Of a DNA stretch of 64,000 nt, positions 39,479 through 47,382 are shown one piece after another. Source of the stretch: Snodgrassella sp. CFCC 13594. Lineage in GTDB: Bacteria > Pseudomonadota > Gammaproteobacteria > Burkholderiales > Neisseriaceae. The number at the start of each line of letters is the position of its first letter. Position 1 is the first letter of the stretch. Location of the stretch: NCBI RefSeq assembly GCF_001590725.1, contig NZ_LQXR01000008.1, forward strand, positions 27,881 through 91,880. Reading direction: 5' to 3'. Both the position numbers and the translations under genes were made by a program. The notes below the pieces were generated by a model. That model saw only the letters and a list, made by a program, of their open reading frames with translations, was not told where the DNA came from and did not search any database.

Positions 39479-39571
39479 AAAAAAAATGCGCACACTGTTG
39501 AGTGCGCGCCAAGTCTACAAAGGAGAAATAGAGGAGAAACTGCCAAATCAGCATGACGCTGAATTGACGAT
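39479..39571 (-). ncRNA. Sibling small RNA A (proximal copy), RcoF/NmsR-like
   Basis: Leftward RNA of about 93 nt. The -10 CAAAAT (39576-39581) is 34 bases before the shared module, exactly as in copy B; a TTGCAT lies 17 bases further (39599-39604). The 5' hairpin is TCAGC/GCTGA (39558-39562 with 39548-39552) with loop GTCAT. The shared module has the same two anti-Shine-Dalgarno stretches (complements of AGGAG at 39521-39525 and GAGGAG at 39531-39536) and the GCGCAC...GTGCGC terminator with eight U. It lies 145 bases beyond the tyrA stop. Confidence 0.72.
39480..39541 (-). repeat. 62-bp direct repeat, copy 2
   Basis: Perfect match to 39175-39236; the two starts are 305 bases apart. Confidence 0.95.
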
Positions 39572-39575
39572 TTGA

Positions 39576-39604
39576 ATTTTGCCGTTTTTTGTAGTGCAAT
39601 GCAA
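39576..39604 (-). promoter_or_regulatory. Sigma-70 promoter of sibling sRNA A
   Basis: -10 CAAAAT (4 of 6) and -35 TTGCAT (3 of 6) with a 17-base spacer on the minus strand. It is weaker by consensus than copy B, but its position relative to the repeat is identical. Confidence 0.55.
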
Positions 39605-39748
39605 CATAAAATGTTCGTTTCAGCGCCAATTAAATTAGATAAATTATTCGATTTTGTGAAAAAGCGCACATTTTCGCGTTTGATTGGCATTAAAATAACA
39701 CTGCAATCTATTCCACTACTGTCTGAAATAATGGGGTTTTTAACGGTT

Positions 39749-40609
39749 TTACTGGCTTTGCCATTGCACCCGGGCTGCTTGCGCCTGCTCAAAAAAATCA
39801 AACAAAGCTGGGCCATCAGCCTGTTGCAAACAGTGTTGTAAATAAGCCAATTCTTGCTGTTGTTGTTGTAATAAATCCAATAAAGGCTGGCGATTGGCCA
39901 GACAAATATCCACCCAAATGGCAGGATGAGAGCCCGCGATGCGGGTAAAATCACGAAAGCCACTACCAGCAAAATGCAGGAGTGCATCTTTGTTTGGCGA
40001 TTGTGCAATCTGATGCACATAAGCATAAGCCAGCATGTGGGGCAAATGACTCACTGCGGCAAACACAGCATCGTGCTGAGGCGCGGTTAAATAATGGATT
40101 TCCGCACCCACTGCCGCCCAGAGTGCCGCAACTTGAGCGACGCTCTCGGCATCTTGTTGCTCATGGGTGCACACAATACATTTTTTGTGCTCAAACAAGC
40201 CAAATTGTGCGGCCAAAGCACCATGCCGATCCGAGCCAGCAATGGGATGCGCAGCCACGCAACGGCGATAGTGCTGTGGCAACCATTCAGCATACGCTGC
40301 CAAGGCAAGCTGTTTGGTGCTGCCCACGTCGCTGATAATCACGTTGGGCGGCAACACAGGCTCCAGCTGCCGGCAAATACCGGGCAAAGAGCCCACAGGA
40401 GTAGCAATCACAACCAAATTGGCTTGACCCACACTGTCTATATCAATGCATGTAGCAGCTCGATCGATCACTTTGCGTTCGAGTGCGCGCGCCAAATTGT
40501 CGGCATCAATGTCGATGCCGACCACCTCATCCACCAACTTGCGTCGCTTTAAGTCCAACGCCAATGAGCCGCCGATGAGGCCCACTCCGATTAAAACCAA
40601 ATTAATCAT
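39749..40609 (-). CDS. tyrA: Prephenate dehydrogenase
   Basis: NAD-dependent enzyme of tyrosine synthesis. The N-terminal Rossmann motif is LVLIGVGLIGGSLALDLK, followed by VGIDIDADNLARAL, IISDVGSTKQL and the prephenate-site AAHPIAGSDRHGALAA and VSHLPHMLAYAYV. Start ATG 40609 (MINLVLIGVG); seven extra codons before it lack a ribosome-binding site. 286 aa, monofunctional (no chorismate mutase domain). sRNA genes lie downstream. Confidence 0.92.
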   Translation of the reverse strand: MINLVLIGVGLIGGSLALDLKRRKLVDEVVGIDIDADNLARALERKVIDRAATCIDIDSVGQANLVVIATPVGSLPGICRQLEPVLPPNVIISDVGSTKQLALAAYAEWLPQHYRRCVAAHPIAGSDRHGALAAQFGLFEHKKCIVCTHEQQDAESVAQVAALWAAVGAEIHYLTAPQHDAVFAAVSHLPHMLAYAYVHQIAQSPNKDALLHFAGSGFRDFTRIAGSHPAIWVDICLANRQPLLDLLQQQQQELAYLQHCLQQADGPALFDFFEQAQAARVQWQSQ

Positions 40610-40663
40610 TATTGACCAGCATCGTCTCAAGCTGCCTGAAAGCAGGATGATTGTTTCTCATGA

Positions 40664-41458
40664 TTAACGCCCCCAAGCAGCCAAAAATTCAGGCCACTGC
40701 GGTTCATCCTGTTGCTGCAGATAGGCTTTGAGTCGACGAATTTCTTGTTCATATTCGTCACCATCCAAGAAACCGCGCATTAGATTAAAGCGCTGGTACA
40801 TCAGATAGGTATTGGTCGCATCGGTTTCGCAGTATTGCCGAATGCCCGCCAATTCGCCCCGTTGAAATGCGTCCCACACTTGGCTACCATCCATACCGAG
40901 TTTGCCTGGAAAGCCGCACAGCTTTGCCATGTCATCCAAAGGCACATTGGCGCGCGGTTGATAAAGAGCCAGCAAATCCATTAAATCCAGATGACGGTTG
41001 TGGTAACGACTAATATAGTTATTCCACTTAAAATCGCGGCTATCACCAAAATCGCCCTCACCCATGTCCCAATACCGCGCCGCGCTGATGCCATGAATCA
41101 GTCCTCGATAGTGCAAGACCGGCAAATCAAATCCGCCTCCATTCCAGCTCACCAGTTGCGGTGTATGGGTTTCCACCAATTCAAAAAATTTAGCAATCAG
41201 TGTCTCTTCCGTGTCATCCAGACTACCGATGCTGCCCACATGTAATTTATCCGCACCCCAGCGCATACAGCAAGAAATCGCCACCACCTGCTGCAGATGC
41301 AACTGCATAAAATCACTACCTCCCGTTTGAGCTCGACGCCGCTGCTGAGCAAACGACACCACATCACCATCGTCGACTTCTGCGGGCAAATGATGCAACA
41401 GGCGTATGCCCGCCACATCTGGGATGGTTTCGATGTCAAAAGCCAAAATCGGGGTCAT
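40664..41458 (-). CDS. PolB-like 3'-5' exonuclease (DNA_pol_B_exo2 family)
   Basis: DEDD-type exonuclease. ExoI motif AFDIETIPD near the N terminus, ExoII LVSWNGGGFDLPVLHYRGL at about residue 115, and ExoIII YCETDATNTYLMYQR near 220 supply the metal-binding acids. ATG 41458 (MTPILAFDIETIPDVAG) is chosen; 14 upstream codons are unsupported. 264 aa. Known homologues are stand-alone proteins of uncertain cellular role. Confidence 0.85.
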   Translation of the reverse strand: MTPILAFDIETIPDVAGIRLLHHLPAEVDDGDVVSFAQQRRRAQTGGSDFMQLHLQQVVAISCCMRWGADKLHVGSIGSLDDTEETLIAKFFELVETHTPQLVSWNGGGFDLPVLHYRGLIHGISAARYWDMGEGDFGDSRDFKWNNYISRYHNRHLDLMDLLALYQPRANVPLDDMAKLCGFPGKLGMDGSQVWDAFQRGELAGIRQYCETDATNTYLMYQRFNLMRGFLDGDEYEQEIRRLKAYLQQQDEPQWPEFLAAWGR

Positions 41459-41530
41459 GGCAAGACTCTTGTGCTGGTTGGTCTGGATAAGAAGCCACAT
41501 TGTGGCATGAAGTCATCACAGCGCCAAGTT

Positions 41531-42436
41531 TCAGGCAGCCTGATTGCACCAGAACACATTTAAGGCCAGAGCCAGTTGTTCCGGTACCTCCCAATGCAAC
41601 ATATGCCCAGATTCAGGGAAGCATATTTTTTGGGGTTTTCCCATAGCGGCATAGCGTTGCGGCAAGGTTTGTTTTACGTGTTGTAAATAGCGGTTGTGCG
41701 GTAACAAACCACCTTCCACCCACAAACGTGGCGCGCGAATATGGCGCCACACGGCATACGCCAACTCCGTACGGTATGGCAAAGGCTGTGGGATTTTGTG
41801 TTTATTGTCGGCGCGATAGGTCAGACAACCTGAAGTGTTGGTTTCGGTGAGTACATGAGCAAAATACAAGGCGCGCTCCGCGCTCAACAAAGGGTTACGT
41901 TGTTGAAATTTTGCAGCAACTTTGGCCACATCCACCAAATCAAGCCACGGCTGGGGGTGACTCATGGCCGACAAAAACCGAGCACTACGGGCTGCCGCCT
42001 CATGCACATTGCCCTCTTCGATACCAAATCCTTCCGCCACCACCAAGCTTTTTACCCGCTCAGGCAAGGTACCAGCATAATGCGCCGCCAACATGCCGCC
42101 CATGCTGTGCCCCATGATGTGCACAGGCTCATTGGGGCTAATGATGTCTATCCACTGGGATAAATCACTGAGCATCAAAGCCCGATCATAATAACCATGA
42201 CTTTGATGGGCCGAGAGGCCACAACCACGCCAATCGGGCGCATAAACATCCCATTCTCCACCCAACGCCATGGCCATAAATTGAAAACTGGCAGCGCAAT
42301 CCAACCAACCATGTAATAGCACCACTTTGGGGCGGTTTGGCGCTGGCCAATGCCAAGCATGCAGGCACAATCCATTGATTTGATGGCGACAGGACTGCGC
42401 TTCTATATGCGCATTTATCTCATTGTTGAACAACAT
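41531..42436 (-). CDS. Alpha/beta hydrolase
   Basis: Oxyanion motif VVLLHGWLDCAASFQFMA, nucleophile Ser in VHIMGHSMGGMLAAHYAG (about residue 105) and the His in FPESGHMLHWEVPEQ give a complete triad pattern with an Asp or Glu expected in between. Start ATG 42436 after GGGGGAAAG. 301 aa. Substrate cannot be read; ester, lactone or peptide hydrolysis are typical. An uptake sequence overlaps the stop region (41530-41541). Confidence 0.85.
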   Translation of the reverse strand: MLFNNEINAHIEAQSCRHQINGLCLHAWHWPAPNRPKVVLLHGWLDCAASFQFMAMALGGEWDVYAPDWRGCGLSAHQSHGYYDRALMLSDLSQWIDIISPNEPVHIMGHSMGGMLAAHYAGTLPERVKSLVVAEGFGIEEGNVHEAAARSARFLSAMSHPQPWLDLVDVAKVAAKFQQRNPLLSAERALYFAHVLTETNTSGCLTYRADNKHKIPQPLPYRTELAYAVWRHIRAPRLWVEGGLLPHNRYLQHVKQTLPQRYAAMGKPQKICFPESGHMLHWEVPEQLALALNVFWCNQAA

Positions 42437-42520
42437 CTTTCCCCCACTGGCTTTCAAGCATCGTCATAATTGGGCATAATGGCATGCTTAAACCGATGCG
42501 AAAACGCGAATTCATTGTCT

Positions 42521-43309
42521 ATGATTAAATTTTCTGCTTGGCGCATTTTAGCGCCTTTGTGTGTATTGCCCTTATTGGCCTGCGGTCAAACACCCGTGTC
42601 CAATAATGATGCCAGCACCGCTTCAGCGGGCAGCGAGGCCAGCGCCGAAATCACGCGCACCTTGAGTGCTAAATTGGAAAAAACCTATCAAGGCCAAAAC
42701 CTCAAGGTATTGAGTGTCAATGCCACCCCAGTGGCAGGGCTTTATGAAGTATTGGTCACCGGCAACCAAATTGTTTATGTCGACAGTAAGGCCAACTATA
42801 TGTTGGTGGGCGATTTGCTTGACATCAACACACGCAAAAGTCTAACCGAAGCACGGCTCTCTGAAATCAATAAAATTGATTTTGCGCAATTGCCACTAGA
42901 AAATGCGATCAAAGAAGTTCGTGGTAATGGCCGGCAAAAAATTGCGGTATTTGCCGATCCAGACTGTCCTTTCTGTAAGAAATTGGAGGAAGAATTCGAG
43001 CAGTTGACCGACGTTACCATTTACACATTTCTTATGCCCATTCCATCTTTGCACCCACAAGCCGAGCCCAAATCAGTGCAAATTTGGTGCCAGAAAGACC
43101 GTGTGACCGCATGGACAAACTGGATGCGCCGCAATGTCGCACCGCCTACGGTGGCCGATTGCCCAAACCCGGTGGCACAAACCATGGCCTTAGGTGAAAA
43201 ATTTGGCTTCAACGGCACCCCAACTGTGATTTTTCCCAATGGTAAAGTTCAATCCGGTTATATGGACAAAGCAGCTTTGGAAACCGCCCTTAAAGAAAGC
43301 AATCCTTAA
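42521..43309 (+). CDS. dsbC: Lipoprotein thiol:disulfide interchange protein DsbC
   Basis: Periplasmic disulfide isomerase. The signal peptide ends in LPLLAC, a lipobox, so it should be membrane-anchored, as in Neisseria. After a low-complexity linker come the dimerisation domain (KLEKTYQGQNLKVLSVNATP) and the thioredoxin fold with CPFC (149-152) and FNGTPTVIFPNG (cis-Pro). 262 aa. Start ATG 42521 (MIKFSAWRIL). It is monocistronic; a terminator follows. Confidence 0.93.
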   Translation: MIKFSAWRILAPLCVLPLLACGQTPVSNNDASTASAGSEASAEITRTLSAKLEKTYQGQNLKVLSVNATPVAGLYEVLVTGNQIVYVDSKANYMLVGDLLDINTRKSLTEARLSEINKIDFAQLPLENAIKEVRGNGRQKIAVFADPDCPFCKKLEEEFEQLTDVTIYTFLMPIPSLHPQAEPKSVQIWCQKDRVTAWTNWMRRNVAPPTVADCPNPVAQTMALGEKFGFNGTPTVIFPNGKVQSGYMDKAALETALKESNP

Positions 43310-43327
43310 AACAAGAACGCCGCAGAA

Positions 43328-43366
43328 CATTCAGGCAACCTTCAAGGTTGCCTGAATGCATTTTTG
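43328..43366 (+). terminator. Terminator of dsbC from variant uptake sequences
   Basis: TTCAGGCAACCT (43330-43341) and AGGTTGCCTGAA (43345-43356) form a 12-bp stem, followed by TTTTTG. The two arms have matching one-base changes from the uptake consensus, so the stem is kept while the uptake match is lost. Confidence 0.85.
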
Positions 43367-43522
43367 ACCAAAACGCCCTAACCATCTATTTATTGGCGCC
43401 AAAATAAAGCAGGAACCCTATTATTTAGATGGGCACTACCTCAATCCTATGTTAAATTCAAACACTCGTTTTAATTGATATTCTTGCCTTTTAGCCCATT
43501 TTATTGATCAAGAGGAAACAAC

Positions 43523-43783
43523 ATGAGCGATTTACCCGCCCAATTCGCACAGGCGCAAGCCGATGTAACCAGCCTGGCCGAGCGCCCTGACAACGCTACA
43601 TTGCTCAAGCTCTATGCCTACTACAAGCAAGCCACCACCGGCGACGTGCAAGGCGATAAGCCGGGCATGTTTGACTTGGTGGCCAAGAAAAAGTACGAAG
43701 CATGGGAAAAATTACAAGGCATGGGTACAGACGATGCCATGAAAGCCTACATTGCTGAAGTGCAGCGCTTACTGGAAGACTAG
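43523..43783 (+). CDS. Acyl-CoA-binding protein
   Basis: 86-aa member of the ACBP family. It has the helix-bundle pattern LPAQFAQAQADVTSLAE, LKLYAYYKQATTGDVQGDKP and KYEAWEKLQGMGTDDAMKAY (conserved YKQAT...G and KW/AWxxxxGM). Binds long-chain acyl-CoA in the cytoplasm. AGAGGAAACAAC precedes the ATG. Bacterial ACBPs are not universal but occur in several beta-proteobacteria. Confidence 0.93.
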   Translation: MSDLPAQFAQAQADVTSLAERPDNATLLKLYAYYKQATTGDVQGDKPGMFDLVAKKKYEAWEKLQGMGTDDAMKAYIAEVQRLLED

Positions 43784-43805
43784 CACTCAAAACTATCACC
43801 ACACC

Positions 43806-43834
43806 ACGCCGCTTGCTGCGGCGTTTTATTTTTA
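43806..43834 (+). terminator. Terminator of the acyl-CoA-binding protein gene
   Basis: CGCCGC pairs with GCGGCG around TTGCT, followed by TTTTATTTTT. Confidence 0.85.
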
Positions 43835-44164
43835 TTGTATTCCTGCAAGTAAAAATAACCCCTATGCAGCCCTTTATCATGATCTCAATTGGTATCCAAG
43901 CTTTCAGCCTGTATTTTGGCATGCCCATGAAAAGCATATTTATCAAAAATAAACATTAATAATCAATACTTTTATTATTCATCTTTTATTTTCAAATCAT
44001 AAGATGTATCAAAAAATAAAATCTTTAGCAATATTCCACCTCTTCTTTTCTTTTCTATTGCAACAATCCTTTTTGCTCAGGCACCATCACCGATAAAATC
44101 CACTTTTTTTGTCATTCATCTGTATTTTGCATTGCACCAAACCCATTTCACTGTTAATTTTTAT

Positions 44165-44212
44165 TTACATCTATTGATTTAAATTTTACAGATGTAATTT
44201 AATCAATTGATT
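44165..44212. promoter_or_regulatory. Symmetric sites upstream of urtA
   Basis: TTACATCT (44165-44172) and AGATGTAA (44190-44197) form a perfect 8-bp inverted repeat, and AATCAATTGATT at 44201-44212 is a 12-base palindrome, 42 bases before the urtA start. Good candidates for operators that control urea uptake (nitrogen or urea response). No known motif was recognised. Confidence 0.45.
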
Positions 44213-44253
44213 TTCATAAGATTTAGTAATAATGCGTCCTGGGAGATAAGTGC

Positions 44254-45600
44254 ATGAACAAACGGCAATTCTTGGCTACCGCCATGTGGTCCACCCTTTT
44301 GATGGCAGGCTGTACGCCTAAAGGCAGCAACAATGCGGCCTCTGGTGCAGGCACTGCTTCCGGAGCAGCCAGTAGCGCAGCAGGCGCAGGCGGTGACACC
44401 ATCAAGATCGGGGTATTGCATTCTTTGTCGGGCACCATGGCCATATCTGAGTCTGCTTTAAAAGATACCGTCTTGATGCTCATTGATGAACAAAACAAAA
44501 AGGGCGGCATTCTGGGCAAAAAACTCGAAGCTGTCGTGGTGGACCCTGCATCGAATTGGCCGTTATTTGCAGAAAAAGCCCGCGAGCTGCTGGCCAAAGA
44601 CAAAGTGGCGGTTACCTTTGGCTGCTGGACTTCTGTGTCACGTAAATCAGTCTTGCCCGTATTTGAAGAATTAAACGGTATTTTGTTCTACCCTGTGCAA
44701 TGGGAAGGTCAAGAGTCCAGCAAAAATATTTTCTACACAGGCGCCACACCGAACCAACAAGCGATTCCGGCGGTAGATTATTTACTCAAACAAGGGGTAA
44801 AACGCTTCGCCCTTTTGGGTACTGATTATGTATACCCACGCACCACCAACAAAATCTTAGCGGCCTATCTGAAATCCAAGGGCATTGCCGACAAAGACAT
44901 TATGGTGAACTACACCCCATTCGGTTTCTCCGACTGGCAGTCTATTGTGTCAGATGTGAAAAAATTTGGTTCTGCAGGTGGCAAAACAGCCGTGGTATCC
45001 ACCATCAATGGAGATGCCAATGTGCCGTTCTACAAAGAATTGGGCAATCAAAATATCACACCCGACCAAATTCCAGTGATTGCCTTCTCAGTGGGTGAAC
45101 AAGAATTGGTGGGCATCGACACCAAACCACTGGTGGGCCATCTGGCCGCTTGGAACTACTTCGAAAGCATCGATACCCCAGCCAATGCCGAATTCATCAA
45201 AGGTTGGCAAGCCTACAAAAAAGATGACAAAGCTGTTACCAACGACCCGATGGAAGCCACCTATATCGGTTTCAACATGTGGCTGAAGGCCGTGGAAAAA
45301 GCAGGCAGCACGGATTCAGACGCCATTCAAAAAGCCTTAATAGGCGTTGAAGTGCCTAACCTCACCGGCGGCACCGCCAAAATGCTACCTAGCCACATGA
45401 TTTCAAAACCAGTATTCATCGGCGAAATCCAAGACAATGGTCAGTTTGACGTGGTATGGAAAACCGAAGGTGAAGTCCCGGGTGAAGCATGGTCAGGCCT
45501 GTTACCAGAGTCGAAAAACTTGGAGGCCGATTGGACTGATCCCATCAACTGCGGTGCGTACGATAAGGTCACTAAGAAATGCACAGCAGGTACTAAGTAA
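44254..45600 (+). CDS. urtA: Urea ABC transporter, substrate-binding lipoprotein UrtA
   Basis: Lipoprotein signal with LLMAGC; then a low-complexity Ala/Ser/Gly linker and the periplasmic-binding fold starting IKIGVLHSLSGTMAISESAL. FGCWTSVSRKSVLPVFEE, LNGILFYPVQWEGQESSKNI and FSVGEQELVGIDTKPLVGHL are strongly UrtA-like (the first is the urea-binding region). 448 aa. GGGAGATAAGTGC precedes the ATG. First of the urtABCDE operon; a terminator-like hairpin follows it. Confidence 0.95.
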   Translation: MNKRQFLATAMWSTLLMAGCTPKGSNNAASGAGTASGAASSAAGAGGDTIKIGVLHSLSGTMAISESALKDTVLMLIDEQNKKGGILGKKLEAVVVDPASNWPLFAEKARELLAKDKVAVTFGCWTSVSRKSVLPVFEELNGILFYPVQWEGQESSKNIFYTGATPNQQAIPAVDYLLKQGVKRFALLGTDYVYPRTTNKILAAYLKSKGIADKDIMVNYTPFGFSDWQSIVSDVKKFGSAGGKTAVVSTINGDANVPFYKELGNQNITPDQIPVIAFSVGEQELVGIDTKPLVGHLAAWNYFESIDTPANAEFIKGWQAYKKDDKAVTNDPMEATYIGFNMWLKAVEKAGSTDSDAIQKALIGVEVPNLTGGTAKMLPSHMISKPVFIGEIQDNGQFDVVWKTEGEVPGEAWSGLLPESKNLEADWTDPINCGAYDKVTKKCTAGTK

Positions 45601-45608
45601 GCCAACTT

Positions 45609-45653
45609 TGCTGCCTGACAACCGGCCATCCGGTTTCAGGCAGCCTTTTTTTC
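45609..45653 (+). terminator. Terminator-like hairpin between urtA and urtB
   Basis: GCTGCCTG...AACCGG and CCGGTT...CAGGCAGC form a long stem followed by seven T, with an exact uptake sequence in the 3' arm (45635-45646). It may end part of the transcription so that UrtA is made in excess over the membrane parts. Confidence 0.78.
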
Positions 45654-45708
45654 GATTTTCCATTTGCACGTGATACAAAAAACCATCCACAAATAAAAGG
45701 ATGAAACC

Positions 45709-47382
45709 ATGAGGTTGCTCGTTTTGACATCGTCTGCCAATCACATCAGGCACTGGCTCGGGATTGTCGCCTTGGCAAGCATACTGTTTTTAAGCCATGC
45801 ACCGGCATGGGCCGATACGGATACATCCAGTGCCTCGTCTGCCGCAGACACCGCTGCGGTAACCACCAATGCGCCCACCAGCTTTGATGCCGCGCTAAAT
45901 GGTTTACTGTCGATGAATTTTGATGACAAAAAGGCTGCTGTTCAGGCATTGCCACAATTCAACCACCCCAATACCTTGGCCATTTTAGCCGCCTTGGGCG
46001 ATGGCAATTTGTTTCATGCCGGCGGCCATTTTTACATTCAAAAAGACAATACTTATTTTGATGTCAATGATGTGGAAAAAGCCGTCGACAATGTCAACAA
46101 TGCCAAAAAAATCACCATCAATAATGCCATTCGCCAATGGGTTAAAAGCTATGTGGCTGAGCATGCGTTAATGAGTCCCGATACCAATGAACGGCGCAGC
46201 GCCATTACCCAAATGCTGCAAAAAGGCGATGATACTGCGCTGGCACAAGTGCAAGCTGCCTTGCCCAAAGAAACCAATGCCGAAATCAAAGGTCTGCTCC
46301 AAACGTACCTTGCCCGTGCCGATTTGGCTGGCAAAGATGTGAGCCGCCATGCAACAGCAATTGAGCTCTTATCGCAGCACGCCTCACCCGAAAACCTAAC
46401 ACTTTTGCAGCAGTATGCGGCAAAAGCCCCTACGCCCCAACTCAAAGCTGCAGCGCAAAAAGCCATTGCTGCCATTGACCAGAAACTGAGCATGATGAAA
46501 GGGGTTGAGACGTTAAGCTTTGGTCTGAGCTTGGGTTCAGTATTGGTACTGACGGCCATTGGCCTGGCCATTACCTTTGGGGTAATGGGCGTCATCAACA
46601 TGGCGCATGGTGAATTGATGATGATTGGGGCTTATTGTGCCTATGTGGTGCAGTTGCTCATGCCCAACCACATTGGCGCTTCAGTGTTGGTGTCTATTCC
46701 GGTGGCGTTTGTGGTCTCGGGGTTGGTTGGGGTATTGATTGAACGCTTTGTCGTGCGCTATCTATATGGCCGCCCATTGGAAACACTATTGGCCACATTC
46801 GGTATCAGCTTAATTTTGCAACAAGCCGTGCGCAGTATTTTTTCACCCCTCAATCGCATGGTACAAACCCCAGACTGGATGAGCGGCACATGGCAAATTT
46901 TGCCTGGGCTGGCCATCACTTGGAACCGCGTTTATATCTTTATTTTCTGCTTGTTGTGTTTCTTTGCCCTAATGGCGGTAATGAAATACACCCGCTTGGG
47001 TTTGCAAGTACGCGCCGTTTCCCAAAACCGCGATATGGCTCGCGCCATGGGCATCAATGACCGCAAAGTAGACATGCTTACTTTTGGCTTAGGCGCAGGT
47101 GTTGCTGGCATGGCCGGCGTAGCACTGTCGCAGCTCACCAATGTTGGCCCCAATTTAGGTCAGCAATACATTGTGGACTCATTCATGGTGGTGGTATTGG
47201 GTGGCGTAGGAAACTTGTGGGGCACGCTGGTGGCGGGTTTAGGCTTAGGCATTCTCAACAAATTTATGGAACCGTGGCTGGGAGCTATGCTCGCCAAAAT
47301 TCTGGTTTTGGTCTTTGTGATCCTGTTTATTCAGAAATATCCACGCGGGCTATTTCCGCAGAAAGGACGGGCCGTTGAATGA
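45709..47382 (+). CDS. urtB: Urea ABC transporter permease UrtB
   Basis: A signal peptide (LGIVALASILFLSHAPAWA) is followed by an extracytoplasmic helical domain of about 220 residues (Ala-rich, with FHAGGHFYIQKDNTYFDV), then the LivH-type permease core: ITFGVMGVINMAHGELMMIG, ERFVVRYLYGRPLETLLATF and VVVLGGVGNLWGTLVAGLGL. The large N-terminal domain is a known feature of UrtB and not of ordinary LivH. 557 aa. AAAGGATGAAACC precedes the ATG. Overlaps urtC by four bases. Confidence 0.94.
   Translation: MRLLVLTSSANHIRHWLGIVALASILFLSHAPAWADTDTSSASSAADTAAVTTNAPTSFDAALNGLLSMNFDDKKAAVQALPQFNHPNTLAILAALGDGNLFHAGGHFYIQKDNTYFDVNDVEKAVDNVNNAKKITINNAIRQWVKSYVAEHALMSPDTNERRSAITQMLQKGDDTALAQVQAALPKETNAEIKGLLQTYLARADLAGKDVSRHATAIELLSQHASPENLTLLQQYAAKAPTPQLKAAAQKAIAAIDQKLSMMKGVETLSFGLSLGSVLVLTAIGLAITFGVMGVINMAHGELMMIGAYCAYVVQLLMPNHIGASVLVSIPVAFVVSGLVGVLIERFVVRYLYGRPLETLLATFGISLILQQAVRSIFSPLNRMVQTPDWMSGTWQILPGLAITWNRVYIFIFCLLCFFALMAVMKYTRLGLQVRAVSQNRDMARAMGINDRKVDMLTFGLGAGVAGMAGVALSQLTNVGPNLGQQYIVDSFMVVVLGGVGNLWGTLVAGLGLGILNKFMEPWLGAMLAKILVLVFVILFIQKYPRGLFPQKGRAVE

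Larger units (their letters stand above)
43784..44253. other. AT-rich intergenic region upstream of urtA
   Basis: Holds the ACBP terminator at the left and, near urtA, the symmetric sites at 44165-44212. No gene is supported; the short frame at 43752 is part of the ACBP tail region. Confidence 0.5.

Noticed and set aside
39175..39541. Two direct repeats as a CRISPR remnant or IS ends
   Set aside because: Only two copies, 305 bases apart, with internal terminator and promoter spacing; no cas gene, transposase or inverted arrangement.
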